A DNA stretch of 64,000 bases from Amorphophallus konjac (GCA_022559845.1 CM040117.1:14036856-14100855), one strand, 5' to 3'. Shown: positions 32,973 through 45,032, counted from the stretch's first letter. The notes: generated by a model from the letters alone, not told the origin. Numbers and translations are program-made.

Positions 32973-34349
32973 ATGGCATCCTTTAATCCTCCCCGCTCCC
33001 AAGAGGACTCCCTTCCTCAAGGGCTCCGTGAGAACCCTCCTAGGGTTGTTACCTTTTCCTCTGGGGAGGGGACTACCCCTCTTCCGTCCTCCACTTCTAT
33101 GGAAGGTGGTCAAGTTACCCCTTCTTTCACCACTCCTTCCGCGGGCTCTGTCCTTCAGATGATGGCCCAATTGGATCCGGCCCAACTCCAAGTTCTTTAT
33201 CAGACCATGCAAGGGTCCAACGCATCTCCTTCTACCATCATCCAAAATCAATCCAATCCTCCCACTGTTGGGCTCCCCACTCAGCCCATTCCAATTGATC
33301 TTACTCCGGTCCAACCACGGACCATCACTTTCATGGGCATGGAGACGGGCCAGTCTTCCAATTCGGCCCAACAATCTTTCGATAAGAGAAAGTCGCCCAT
33401 CCCTTCTTTCGTTCAAATGGATCATCACATATCTACTCCGGTAGCTCCGCAAGTTCTCATGGGCCCTTCCGACTTCTTACGCTCTCAGCAAGGGGCGGCC
33501 CAAGCTTATCCTAATCCGGGTCAAGCTTATGCCCAATATCCTTCTCACGGGCCCCCCATCCCTACTATTTATCCCTCCACTCCTTCCTGTGGGCACCCAC
33601 CTTCTGCTACAACCGTTCCATCTGCTCCCCACATTCAACCAGCGTCTTTCACCGCCCCTGCTCCCTCCCGAGAGCAGGACTTGCTCGACAAGTGGGCCGC
33701 CATGCAGCAGCAACTCGATTTCCTCCAGAAGCGGGTTGGCCCACAATCTTTGGCCGATATTCCTGTTCCAAGCTTCCAGAATATCCGATTCCCTCCTCAA
33801 TCAGAGCTCCCCAACTACCGCAAGTACGACGGGAACTGCAATCCCTTTATTCATGTGAGGGATTTTCTATATGAATCGGCGCAATTCCAGTATGATGATC
33901 GCCTTATGGCGTATTTGTTCCGCCGATCTTTAGATGGTGTTACTCTGGAATGGTTCTATTCTCTACCACTGGAAGAGGCTGAGAGTTTCAAGATAGTCAA
34001 GGATAAATTCATCCAGCGGTTCCAAGACAGGGTCGGCCCAGAATACTCATTCACCGATCTAGTGGCCGAGAAGATGAAACCAGACGAAGATTTCGCCACC
34101 TATGTAGACAGGTGGAGACAGATTGCCGCCAGAGTGCCTGGTCACATTCCGGAGGAAGAAAAGGTCAAACTGCTGATTTCCAATGCCACCCCAACCTTTC
34201 GCAACATCCTAGCAATGAATGACATAGCTAATATGCATCAACTTTACAGTCGGGCGCGCTTCATCCAGACTCAATTCAAGGACTCCCCAAAAGCCCAAGT
34301 ACCACAAGAAACCACAAGGGCCGGTTACCGAGGGAGTCCAAACAAATGA
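32973..34349 (+). pseudogene. gag of element B, N-terminal and capsid part
   Basis: The start at 32973 has a good plant context (CCACCATGGC) and gives MASFNPPRSQ; an in-frame upstream ATG at 32823 is less likely. A Ser/Pro/Gln-rich N-terminus (residues 1 to 270) is followed by the gag core (about residues 280 to 400) with NPFIHVRDFLYESAQF, AYLFRRSLDG, EWFYSLPLEEA and DLVAEKMKPDEDFATYVDRW. It matches A gag block by block. The frame is lost near 34290: the family sequence GPVTEG...TNEQVQ runs in another frame for about 140 bases, then the frame shifts again near 34430. Two indels therefore separate this from the C-terminal part. Confidence 0.88.
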
Positions 34350-34429
34350 GCAAGTACAAGCCGTTGCCTTCCCGTTTCAGGCCGCACCATTCCGCTTCCC
34401 CCAACACCCCCCGCAATTCCCAAAAGCCC

Positions 34430-35710
34430 GCTCCACAAAACTTCCAGGCAACCCCACAAAACCCTCCGCCTACCTTTGTCACTCCACAAAATGCCTTCCC
34501 CAATCCACAACAACCACCACCTCCGCAATACCACAATGTCCCTCCACCTAACGGCTATAACAACAACCCCAACAGCAAGCGCCCGGCTCCCAGGAGAGCT
34601 CAATACCCTCCATTGCCAGAGACACTTACAGATATCTTCTCCGCCCTCATGTCAGTGAATGTGATCCAACTTCCTCCAGAACGGCCTACTTGGAACCCAG
34701 CAGTTGATCAGACTAAATATTGTATGTTCCATAGGCAGCCGTGCCATACCATAGAAGGATGTTTCCAGTTCCAGGATCTGGTATATGATCTCCACGAAGG
34801 GAAAAGGATAGATTGGGCCGCAATGCATCGGACCATTGTTGAGATCAAGGAGAAAAGAGGGCAGCAGCCGAGGCCGCAAGTGCAGCAACAAGAGGCACCG
34901 CAGCCGCAGCAGCTACCACAACAGCAACCACAGCAACCACAACAAGTACAGGACCTGGGCATCCACCAGAACCCGATGCCGAATCATCCCCCCGCTCCTC
35001 AGCAGCAGCCGCCAGCACCAGCACAAGTAAACGTGGTCCAACCACCGGCTCCCAATGCCGGGTGGTCTTTTGATGATGACAGTGCCGCACCGGAAGTCAT
35101 GGCCCTCCACCATAACCACCACAATTCTCTCACTCCCTCCTTCGTCCTTCCTGCACACCCAACATCCCCTCCATTCATCCTCCCGGTTACACCCGCTTCA
35201 GTAGGTTCCTTACCACCCACCGTTCCATCATACCCTCCACCACTTAACCCCGTCACCGTCATCACACCACCATCCAACCCTTCATCCATCCTTACCCTTC
35301 CGCTAGCCTTTCCTCCACCCGCGTCGACACTCATCACCACCCTGCCTTCCACCAACCCTTCGCCCATCATCCGCTCACCGCCCATTACCACCACCAACCT
35401 TACGCTCCACCAAACCGTCTCCCCCGCACCACCTGTTCCATTCATCCACCCTGCAGGGCCCATCATACTATCTTCAGATGCTGCAGCGAATTGTGCGCTG
35501 AGGAGCGGGAAGATGTTCCATCGGAATTACCCCACTACTTCTAATCCCCAGTCCCCCCAACCAACGGCTGAGCAAGAAGAAACTGAACCGCTGCCAGGTA
35601 CTCAATATGACTTGTTACATCATCTAGATCGGGTGCCCGCTAAAATATCTGTGCTAGAGCTGATCAAAAGGTCTACCCTCCATCAGGATGCACTAAGAGA
35701 CTTTTTATAG
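34430..35710 (+). pseudogene. gag C-terminal part of element B: CHHC knuckle, Gln/Pro-rich region
   Basis: The open frame starts upstream (34346) but family similarity begins after the second indel near 34430. It includes YPPLPETLTDIFSAL, then the C-X2-H-X4-H-X4-C knuckle CMFHRQPCHTIEGC (34721..34762). This is followed by a Gln-rich stretch (34860..34960), a long Pro/Thr/Ser-rich tract, LRSGKMFHRNYP (about 35500) and YDLLHHLDRVPAKISVLELIKRST. It stops at TAG 35708 in ...DFL*KVMVSED; element A reads LQKVMV there, so this is a CAG to TAG change. Confidence 0.8.
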
Positions 35711-37144
35711 AAGGTAATGGTCAGTGAAGATATGGCAGTCGACAGCTTACCAACCGCACTAGCAACCATCTCCAAAGGGCCGGCAATTACATTTTCAGAA
35801 ACTGAGCTAGCACCTCCGGAAGCTCGGCAAATGCCGCTCTGCATTACAATCACTCTGAACAAGGTCAGCATTGAAGCAGCGCTGGTTGACACAGGGGCTT
35901 CAATTAATATTTGTCCACTTAGCACCCTCCGAGCCTGCAACATATCTGAAGAGTTATTACGGACTACCCCCACCACTATAGCAGCGTATGACAACTCGAG
36001 GCGAGCATGTCACGGGGTGATCACCATTCAGGCAGAGCTTGGACCCCTTACAATGGCCGTGGAATTCTATGTGCTCGATATCGACCCTATGTTCAAGGCT
36101 ATCCTGGGTCGTCCGTGGATTGATACGCTCAGTGACGTGCCCTCCACCGCACATCAGTGCGTCAAATTCCCCTTCCAAGGGAGGGTCGTCAAAGTTAAAA
36201 GCTTGTCCGCGGTACAGACAGTTAAGGCCATATCAGAGCAAGTTCTTCCCACACTTTGGCCAAGCAGCCGGCCCGTTATATCAGTGCTGGATCTAAATTT
36301 TCCTTGGGCTTACACAGCTCCCAAGCCCATCACTACTCCAGTCAACATCAAAGTGAAGCCGCAGATTCGAGATTCCAAAGGCTGGAACATCATACTGAAA
36401 CTAGGCTATCAACCGGGGAGAGGCCTCGGTGCGCAATTACAAGGAATGACCAAGCCCGTACACAAGGGAAGAAAAATGGGCAGAAGAGGTCTCGGCTACA
36501 AGGAGACAGCATTATCAATGATGGGTGATTCTGGGCCACTCACCTGGGATTATCGTCAACATTTTGTCAAGGGGCCTCTCCAGCCCGGCACATTAACTTC
36601 AAGACCAGTTCAGCCAAAAAGAACTGCAGTTTGTCCGATTACCAACCCACCCCCATTACCGGGAGGGTCAGATGATGATATGCTCGACTATGGTCAGGCC
36701 TTACAGGGGCTCTTTCATGAGGAAGAATGTCAGAAGAAGCAAGAGGTTCGGCTTGTGCAGTGGAGGCCGAAGAAGCAGCCTATTATTGATTTACAAAAGG
36801 AGGGGAGCTCTCCAATTGCCTTTTCTTGGTCTCCCTCATGCCTCCAATCTATTTTCCAGCAAGGGGACTTCATACCCCGCCTTCCTCCTATCGTAATCAA
36901 TCCATCATTTATTGATCCGCCAGAAATTCTATTTGTTCCTTGTACTTGCGGGAAGTGCCCACCCATTGATCTATCCACTCTCTTCACTCCTCCTCCTCCC
37001 AACGCCCAACTCCACGAGATGTGGTTCTCTTCTTCCGATCCTTTCTTTGACTGCATTTTCCCCGAGCTGTTCTCTATGCAGCTCCCACCTCCTCCATCTT
37101 GCTGTGTAGTCTCCGCTGATCTCCAAAAAAAATGTCAAATTTGA
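35711..37144 (+). pseudogene. Protease and G-patch of element B
   Basis: In frame with the preceding part through the TAG at 35708. The retropepsin active site is ALVDTGASINICPLSTL (about 35880). The flap and C-terminal part follow (FYVLDIDPMFKAILGRPWID, about 36070). A G-patch then lies at about 36375..36505: GWNIILKLGYQPGRGLG...GMTKPVHKGRKMGRRGLGYKE. Protease followed by G-patch parallels betaretroviral proteases, presumably by convergence. The remaining 200 residues link to RT and include the short Cys-rich FVPCTCGKCPPIDL. The frame ends after an A8 run (37127..37134), where an indel moves RT to the next frame. Confidence 0.85.
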
Positions 37145-37145
37145 A

Positions 37146-38633
37146 ATGGAGATTTCAGTGGAAGATTACGCTATCCTGTCGCCATCCTCCTCCCAGGGGC
37201 TCGAGTCCCCTGCTCTTTCCCTTCCACTAGGCCTCCTCTTCCCTAGGTTAGGATTAGGGTCCGTAGAGTCTAGGGAATTAGAGTCAGTTAGATCTAGAGA
37301 AGTAGGGTCTTGTTCCAGGTCGTCCAACCCTTCCTCTGCTGAGCCGCGTTCGCTGGCGCATCCTTCCCGATCTATTCCCGATAGGTTCTTGCAAGATTTA
37401 GCTCAGCGTTGCCATGCTCTTTTGAAGTGCCCAGAATTTGTTGCTACGGCAATTGCAATTGAAGATGACGAGAAAATAGAAGGGGTGTGGAGCGATGACG
37501 GATTAGGCGTCTATGAGATTTTGGATGAGAAGGATCCAATTAATGAAGATAGCGATATAGATGACACCGCCGACTTATACGCACAAGGATTAAAAAGATT
37601 CGACGAGCCATCGACGTCGGTGGACGGACTTACAAAGGAAATCAATCTAGGAACCGAAGAAGACCCAAGGCCCATCATTATTGCTGCTAATCTCCCTTCA
37701 CAAGTAGAAGAGGAATTGATTAAGGTCCTAAGGGAGTATAGCGATTCCTTCGCCTGGTCTTACGAGGACATGCCAGGTCTTGACCCCTCTTTAGTGGAAC
37801 ATCGACTCGTGCTTAAACCAGGGGCAACACTTGTGAAACAAAGGTCAAGAAGATTTCGCCCCCACATGGCCTTGGGGATCAAAGAAGAGGTCGACAAGCT
37901 ATACAAAGCCAGATTCATCAGAGTAGTTTTATATCCTCAGTGGGTGGCAAACATAGTCCCGGTTCTTAAGAAAGATGGAAAAGTGCGCATATGCATTGAC
38001 TTCAGGGATCTTAACAAAGCATGTCCCAAAGATGATTTCCCGCTACCCCATATAGACGTCCTGGTGGATAATACAGCTGGGTATGAAGCTCTATCATTCA
38101 TGGATGGATACTCGGGCTACAATCAGATCCGTCTCGCTCCGGAAGATCAAGAGAAAACTTCCTTCACCACACCCTGGGACACGTATTGTTATGTGGTTAT
38201 GCCATTCGGTCTGAAGAACGCAGGTGCCACCTATCAAAGGGCGATGATGGCCATCTTCCACGACATGATGCATATCTATATGGAAGCTTACGTGGATGAT
38301 ATCCTAGTGAAGTCAAGAACTAAGGAAGAACACCCCTCTATCCTGGCTAAGGTGCTGCAGAGAGCCAGGGAGTACAAGCTCAAGATGAATCCGAAGAAGT
38401 GCGTATTCGGAGTCTCCTCAGGGAAGCTGCTAGGGTTCATAGTAAGCAAACGGGGGATCCAGATTGATCCTAATAAAGCACAGGCCGTCATGGACATGCC
38501 TCCGCCAAAGAACATTACGGAACTTCGAGGATTGATTGGTAGATTGCAATTTATCAGAAGATTCATATCCCAGCATTCTCAAAGGTGCCGTCCGTTTTAT
38601 GAATTGCTTAAGGTAGGGGTCAAGTTTGAATGA
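37146..38633 (+). pseudogene. Reverse transcriptase of element B
   Basis: Copies the RNA into cDNA. RT blocks: EEVDKLYKARFIR, KVRICIDFRDLNKACPKDDFPLPHID, SFMDGYSGYNQIRLAPEDQEKTSF, VVMPFGLKNAGATYQRAM and the active site AYVDDILVKS (YVDD at 38289..38300). Then come CVFGVSSGKLLGFIVSKRGIQIDPNKAQAV and LRGLIGRLQFIRRFI. The palm and thumb appear complete. The frame ends at KFE, and the following NDLKEYL continues in another frame; compared with the family layout (W...F between them) a small deletion of about eight codons plus a shift removed the connection. The start given is only where this frame opens after the A8 run. Confidence 0.9.
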
Positions 38634-40953
38634 CCTCAAGGAATATCTATCCAATCCCCCGGTTATGCAACCTCCTGTCTCTGGGAAACCCCTAATCCTA
38701 TACATCTCGGTCATTGAGGACTCCTTAGGGGCGGTCCTAGCACAAGTAGATGATGAAGGGAAAGAGCGGGCTGCTTACTACCTTTCTCGGTTGTTTAATC
38801 CAGCTGAATCCAAGTACACCGCTATGGAGAAGACATGTGCCGCCTTAGTATGGGTAGCTCAGAAGCTTAAACACTACTTCCTTGCCCACCTGGTTAGGTT
38901 GATCTCTAGAATGGACCCGATCCGCTATCTCTTAGAAAAGCCTATCCTTTCTAGTAGGTTAGCTCGCTGGCAGAGCTTCCTCTCTCAGTTCGACATCACC
39001 TTTGTCGTTCAAAAGGCAGTCAAAGGATATGCCATTGCTGAGCATCTTGCACATCTCCCTATTCCTCGCACCGATTCTATTCAGGACGATTTCCCTGATG
39101 AGCATCTTTCTGTTATCTCTCATCACCCCTTCTTGTCTCTACACTTCGATGGTGCGCTCAACTCTCAAGGCCGAGGGATCGGTGCTGTTCTGCTTACCCT
39201 AGAGGGGGTAACCATCCCCTTTGCTTATCAACTTCGGTTTCCTGCTACCAATAACATCGCTGAGTATGAGGCTCTCCTGGTCGGCTTGAAACATGCCTAC
39301 CTCTTCGGTGCGCATTATTTGAACATCATAGGAGACTCTCAGCTCGTCCTACAGCAAGTTCTGTCCACTTACCGTACTCGTGACCCCAAGCTCAAACCTT
39401 ATCAAGATTTGGTCACGCTTCTCGCTAGGCAATTCTGTAAGCTGATCTACATTCACACTCCCCGTTCTCAGAACATTCTAGCTGATGCTCTGGCGTCTCT
39501 TGCTTCCTCTTTATCCTTCCCTCTCAGTCGTAGTACTGAGACTATCGTTGTCCAGAGATTGGACGCACCCTCTCTTCAGGATCCTTGGTACCTTAACCTT
39601 AGGAAATCCGTAGAGGCGAAGGCTGAGAAGGAAGATCTCAAGGAAGTTTCACTAGCAGAACTAGAGGAGATTCTGGACGAAGAGGAATTACCTTGGTATC
39701 ATAAAATCGAGTTGTTTTGCAAAGAGGGGTCGTTCTCAGAAGGGGCAAAAGCTGAGCAACGCAAGTCAATCAGAAGAGCCGCCGCAAGGTACACCATTGT
39801 TGCAGGAGAATTGTACAGGCGCGCTACTAACGGAATGCTCATAAGATGCTTAGATGATGTTGAAGCTTGGAAGGTGGATGAAGCAGCCCATTCTAGTGAG
39901 TGTGGAGGTCATATCAATGGCCAGGCTCTAGCAAAGAAGATCCTTAGGCAGGGCTACTACTGGCCCACTCTAGAGGAAGATTGCTCCCTCTATGTCCGGA
40001 GGTGTCTTAAATGCCAACTCCATGCTGATAAAATTCATTCTCCTGCTTCATCTCTCCATCCTATGACCGCTCCTTGGCCATTCTCTATGTGGGCTTTCGA
40101 CGTTATCGGCCCGCTCGGTGATCCTAATTCTCAGATCAAGCAGAAGTCCTTTATCCTTATTGCCACTGAGTACTTCACCAAATGGGCTGAAGCCGAGGCG
40201 TATGCAGAAATCAAAGCTACAACGGTGTGCCGCTTTATTATGAAGAATATCATCTCACGGTTCGGAGTGCCAAGCAGCATCATCACCGACAACGGACCTC
40301 AGTTCGTTTCCCAAGAGCTCAAGGACCTCTGTAAGAAGTTCAATATTGCATTGCATCATTCATCTCCATATTATCCTCAAGGCAACGGTCAAGCCGAAGC
40401 CACTAATAAAACCCTTCTCAAAATCATCAAGAAAACATGCGAAGCTCATAAGTTTTCTGATTGGCCAGAAAGATTAGTAGAAGCTCTGTGGGCTTACCGC
40501 ACCTCCGTCCGTACCCCTACGGGACAAACTCCCTATTCTCTTACCTACGGGATGGAGGTGGTGCTCCCATATGAGATCCTGGTCCCTTCTCTTAGAGTGC
40601 AGCTCGATAAGGAACTTAATCTCGATGAACGTCGAGAGGCGTTACTAGTCCAGCTGGAACTCTTAGATGAGAAGAGGATGAACGCGGCCGATCACGTATC
40701 CGTTTATCAAAAGAGAGTTTCGCGTTATTTTCAAAAGAAGGTAATCGAACGCAAATTTCAAAAAGGTGATATGGTTTTGAAACGTAAATTCATTCGGTCT
40801 GCAGGTCCAAGATCTAAGTTACAACATAACTGGGAAGGACCGTTTGTCGTAAAAGAAGCTTATCCAGGAAATGCTTATCGTTTAATAAATGCGGAAGGTG
40901 AGGAGCTCTCTCACCCGTGGAATGGGTTGTATCTTAAGCGTTTATTTCCTTAG
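38626..40953 (+). CDS. Dual RNase H and integrase of element B
   Basis: A 775-residue open frame, the longest intact block of B. It first holds a degenerate RNase H (LILYISVIEDSLGAVLAQ; the usual TDAS is gone). The second, archaeal-type RNase H has all four catalytic positions: LHFDGALN, NNIAEYEALL, IGDSQLVLQQV and ILADALASLAS (about 39140..39510). The integrase zinc finger is HSSECGGH...CLKCQ. The DDE core reads WAFDVIGPLG, IITDNGPQFVS and GQAEATNKTLL, and the C-terminal module has NWEGPFVVKEAYPGNAYRL. Dual RNase H marks the Tat lineage. It would normally be a polyprotein segment, so the first codon is not a true start. Confidence 0.92.
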   Translation: MNDLKEYLSNPPVMQPPVSGKPLILYISVIEDSLGAVLAQVDDEGKERAAYYLSRLFNPAESKYTAMEKTCAALVWVAQKLKHYFLAHLVRLISRMDPIRYLLEKPILSSRLARWQSFLSQFDITFVVQKAVKGYAIAEHLAHLPIPRTDSIQDDFPDEHLSVISHHPFLSLHFDGALNSQGRGIGAVLLTLEGVTIPFAYQLRFPATNNIAEYEALLVGLKHAYLFGAHYLNIIGDSQLVLQQVLSTYRTRDPKLKPYQDLVTLLARQFCKLIYIHTPRSQNILADALASLASSLSFPLSRSTETIVVQRLDAPSLQDPWYLNLRKSVEAKAEKEDLKEVSLAELEEILDEEELPWYHKIELFCKEGSFSEGAKAEQRKSIRRAAARYTIVAGELYRRATNGMLIRCLDDVEAWKVDEAAHSSECGGHINGQALAKKILRQGYYWPTLEEDCSLYVRRCLKCQLHADKIHSPASSLHPMTAPWPFSMWAFDVIGPLGDPNSQIKQKSFILIATEYFTKWAEAEAYAEIKATTVCRFIMKNIISRFGVPSSIITDNGPQFVSQELKDLCKKFNIALHHSSPYYPQGNGQAEATNKTLLKIIKKTCEAHKFSDWPERLVEALWAYRTSVRTPTGQTPYSLTYGMEVVLPYEILVPSLRVQLDKELNLDERREALLVQLELLDEKRMNAADHVSVYQKRVSRYFQKKVIERKFQKGDMVLKRKFIRSAGPRSKLQHNWEGPFVVKEAYPGNAYRLINAEGEELSHPWNGLYLKRLFP

Positions 40954-42555
40954 AGTCTAAGCCGCGTGCTTCCCCGGCAGTAGGATGCTCCCTCCTGTTT
41001 TACTAAGAAGGGTCCCGAGTAAGGCAATCACACACTACACGACATCCCTGGTCAGGTTTTCCGATTTTAAAAGACACAGTTTCTCCTCGGCCATGCTTTA
41101 GGGGAAAATCGAAGTCCCTGTCCGCTTCATTCTTCGGCTGAATCCAGGGGCAAGAAGTGAATAAGGAGGCGACAACTAATCCAAACACCCTAACGAGAGG
41201 AGGTCTCAAATAGGGGCAAGTCCGTTATGACCTGACGCCATAGGAAACGAAAGGAAAAGAAAAGGGGTAATCTCTGCGACAAAATTAAAAGCATCATCTC
41301 AAAAGTTTACCGATTCTGAACTCCAAAACTCCAGGAATGCAAAAACAGGAAAACTAGGCATGACAAGAGTGGAAGCATAGTTCCCCGCGGGACGTCATGA
41401 GCCCGGTCGAATGCATGCCTAGAGTGGACGAAGGCTCGATGACGGACACAAAGCCCCGGCGCAACAGACCAAATCTCTAACAGGGTTGTACGGTGAAGAA
41501 ATCAAGTCCTAAAAACTTCCATATCTGGCCTAAGCTTACCCCCGTGTTCCTTTTTTCTTTTAGGACCAAGATTAGTACCTTGGGTATGGCCTTGTTAAAA
41601 ACACCGTCATGAGAAGTAGGCCTTGGCCAGGGATTGTCACCCGTATTACACACCAACCTCGGGACTTCTGATTCTGAACAAGGAAGAGATCGTGTTACTG
41701 GGCAGGCACTGGTTTTGCAAAATCCAAAAACATCCAATATTTGCAAAATCTAAAAACATCAAATGTTTTTCAAAATCTAAAAACATCAAATGTTTTTCAA
41801 AATCCAAAAACATCAAATATTTTCAAAAAAAATCCAAAAACGCCAAATATTTCCAAAATCCAAAAAAAAAACCAAATATCTGCGAAAATCCCACAAAAAT
41901 TAGATGTTTTCCAAAACTCCATCATGTGCATGGCATGCATTGCATTTTCATTATACTTTCCCCGCCTATTTAATAAGGCTCCACCCCTTGACCAAATATC
42001 AAGAAATGATCATTATCTAACTTGCTTCAAGGCAAGGGGTTGAGTCTAAGAACAGATCTAACTTGTTTCATGTTGGAATGTGTACAGGCAGCAGGACAAG
42101 TTCGAAGTGATAATTCACAAAAATGCAGGTCAAAGTTTGTAACGCATCAATTCTAGACCGCCACATGAATATAACGGTCTTCGTTCGGCCGTCACTTCCT
42201 TCAGGCATGGGGCTTTTATTTCATCAAACATTTGTCCCTCTGACGGCCTGGTCTATACCATCTTTTGTATATAACGGCCCATCTCCCATCCGTTACTTGC
42301 TTCAGAGAGCAGGATTGATAATGCTTTCATTCTGACGGCTCATCGTCAGGCCGTCGTTTCTTTACAGCGGCCCACCGCCCATCCGTTACATCCTCCAGAG
42401 GCTCTGCCTCTTCACATCACTCTGGCCATTCAAACCACAAAACTCACATCCGTTCAGTTGAAGCAATATCATCTCATTCAAGCAAGAGTAAACGAGATAT
42501 AACATCCAACTTTGATTGTTAATAACAGACAACTTCTCTCATGAACAAAAGAAAA
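40954..42555. other. Non-coding 3' region of element B, first spacer
   Basis: No gene is evident between integrase and the first antisense gene. 41716..41915 is an AT-rich tandem repeat. 42155..42400 holds a dense group of ACGG...CCGT inverted-repeat units. The two convergent transcripts would meet here. Confidence 0.6.
41716..41915. repeat. AT-rich tandem repeat, CAAAATCYAAAAACATCAAA unit
   Basis: About six to seven units of 26 bases with core CAAAATCTAAAAACATCAAA and a TGTTTTT or TATTTTC tail; later units degenerate. Confidence 0.8.
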
Positions 42556-43994
42556 TCAAGGTACATTTAATTTCTTATCCGCAAGAGGGCGGATTCTCCT
42601 CAGCTCTTTCACGTAATCACGGCGTGCTGCGTCGTCCTCTTCAACTTCTTCTCGCCACGGGCGCACCTTGCTGATCTCCCACATGGTCAGCGCGGTCCGT
42701 ACTGCTCTTTCGTCTTCCTCGGCCCCCATCTTCCTAGGTAAAAGGGGAGGGTGGTATGATAGTGCAGGAGCTTGGGTTCTTGGAAGTCTGATCTGAAGAT
42801 GGCACCGGTGCGGGTTGTAGATCGCCATGGCGGTATTCCCCACTAGCTGGAGGTCCAAGCTTTGACGCCGCGGTATTTTAAGAAGAGTGTTTTGAAGGAT
42901 TCTTGGTCGCATGATGAACTTGTCCATTGGTAAAGTGTTGAAGAAGAGGCGCCAGTCATCCCGCGTTTTCTTGTCTGTCGTCTTGCATTCGACCTGAGAA
43001 GAGTATCCAAATACCCCTCCAATGAAGAAGAGAGGGTGGCTCCCGAAGATTCGGCTCGCTGAAGTTATGTCTTCCTTTTGTTGGAATTTGATTCTCACTC
43101 CCATCCAGCACTCAAGGAGTATCATAGAGCCGAACAAAAGTCTTCCTAGGCAAGCCGAGCTAAGTCCTTCATAGAGGTATGAGAGGACCGCTTGAGAGAT
43201 AGACATTCCCCGCCACAGCCCGCTAATAATACTGAGATTTTGGGTGTCTAAGAGGTGGTCGGTCGTGGTAAAAAGAAAGACTCTGCATAAGCAAACCGCC
43301 ACCGCCTTGGCTATTGCCTCATGTCTCTCCCACTTATTTTTTCAATGAGACACTATCCATTGCGCCAAGGGTATCAAGTGAATGTGGTGTGGGCTGATCA
43401 TGGTCCTCATGTCCTTTGGATTATGGATGAAATCACTCAAGATCAAGGATGGGTCAATAGGCTCTATTGTGTAGCAAACCCGGTCTTCATCCCCCGCCTT
43501 AGTCCTAGGAAGGGCTAGATAGGTCTTTACCTCTTCTAATAGGACTGTTGCTTCGAAGGAAGGGAAGATAAAGGTATGAGTTTGTGGATGCCATAGTTCT
43601 ACAAGAGCTGAAATACTTGGCCAATCTAAGGATAATTTCGGGAAATTTTTGCCTAAAACCAAGAGTGGTTGAAGGTGCCAAGCTTTAAGGATGGATGTGA
43701 CTTCTATAGGGAGGGCCTTTACCATGGGAGCCACCCACTTCAGATTAGAGTAGCATCTTGGGCCAGGAAGAGGCTTGAAGAAAGAAGGAGAAGAAGAAGT
43801 CATAAAACGAATTGAAGTGCAGAATTTTCTGAACTTGGATGTGTTGTTGAGGGACTTACCACCCTTTGAACATTGGAGCTTAAGTGCTTGGGAATTGATG
43901 TCAACCGTTGGAGCTCTCCATGTTCTTTTCTGGCAGCTTTAGGTCCGGTGTAGACCTTCTCCTCCGTAGCCATCACCTCGAAGCTTCTCTTCAT
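42556..43994 (-). pseudogene. PMD-like gene 2, antisense cargo of element B (two exons)
   Basis: Exon 1 is 43994..43860 (MKRSFEVMATEEKVYTG...NVQRV, 45 codons) with donor GTG|GTAAGT. Exon 2 starts at 43773 after TTCTTCAAG, in phase, and runs to 42556. The PMD signature is LVELWHPQTHTFIFPSFEATVLLEEVKTYLALPRT (about 43600..43500). An in-frame TGA at 43342 is probably a former CGA, and the frame continues with KNKWERHEAIAKAVAVCL. The remainder (42556..43302) is a basic and acidic tail without coiled coil. It is divergent from PMD gene 1. Unlike gene 1 it has little low-complexity sequence. Its molecular function is unknown. Confidence 0.72.
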
Positions 43995-45032
43995 CTTGAT
44001 TTCTGTCCTTAGGAGAGGTTCTTCAACCCTAAAGCAGAGGTTTTCAGCAAAGATACGATTTTTGGTTGAGTTTCCAAGTCTTAAAGGGTTAATTTTGGCT
44101 TTGAAAGGATAAGACTTGAGTTGGAAGGCTTTATCTTCAATCTAGATAAGTTCTAGTAAGGGATTAGATGGCTAAACCTCGGGTTTAAGTTCTCACGGCT
44201 CAATCCGTCTCGGAATACAACCCAGGATCTAACAGTCTATCGTACGGCCGTTATTTCACTCCGACGCGCCAACCTTAGGCCGTCGCATTTTCCTGTGGGG
44301 TTTAATTTCCCCGATCATGTTCTGTGGAGATTAACGGTCTAAGGGCTGACCGTCGTTTCTTGTAAACACGCGAACCCTGAGCCGTTACACTCTCAAACCA
44401 CTCAATTCGTTCTACTCTGGGCTAAGCACTACCTGACGGTCCTGGTTGTGGCCGTTGCTTCATTCTGACGCGTCGACTTTAAGCCGTCGCATTTTCTGCT
44501 AGTCGCCCTGCAAACTATCGTTCTGCCATAATTAACGGTCCAGATGTAGCCCGTTATTTACCTTTGACGCACCTTGAGTTGGCCGTCATTTTGCCTGCAA
44601 CCTCAGCTACAGGATGGGCCTCCGTTATGATTAACGGCCTTTGGCTAGCGCGTCGTTTGATTATGACGTTCTGAACCTGGACCGTTACTTTCTCTGCTGC
44701 TGAATTCAGGCTATTCCTTCTGCCCTTGCCGAGACCTGGCGGTCTCTCGCATTGTACACCTCATTCTCTCTACATTTTCACATACATACATTCCTGCAAA
44801 TAACTCATGCATACATTCATTCCTGCCTATGTCTCATACATTCATTCATGCACACCTCACCCGCACATGCATATTCAAACACATAACCATTCATCCATTC
44901 ACCTCACCCGCACATGCATATTCAAACACGCATCCATTCATTCATGTTTGCACCAAATAAACAGAAAACCCAAAAAGATTTTATTCCATTCCATAAAGTT
45001 ACGTACAAGTAATAAGAAAACATAAAAATGCA
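43995..45032. other. Spacer between the two antisense genes of B
   Basis: 44225..44700 contains about eight ACGG...CCGT units. 44785..44950 is rich in CATTCAT and has two copies of CCTCACCCGCACATGCATAT. The promoter of PMD gene 2 should lie in the first part, but no convincing TATA was picked out. Confidence 0.5.
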
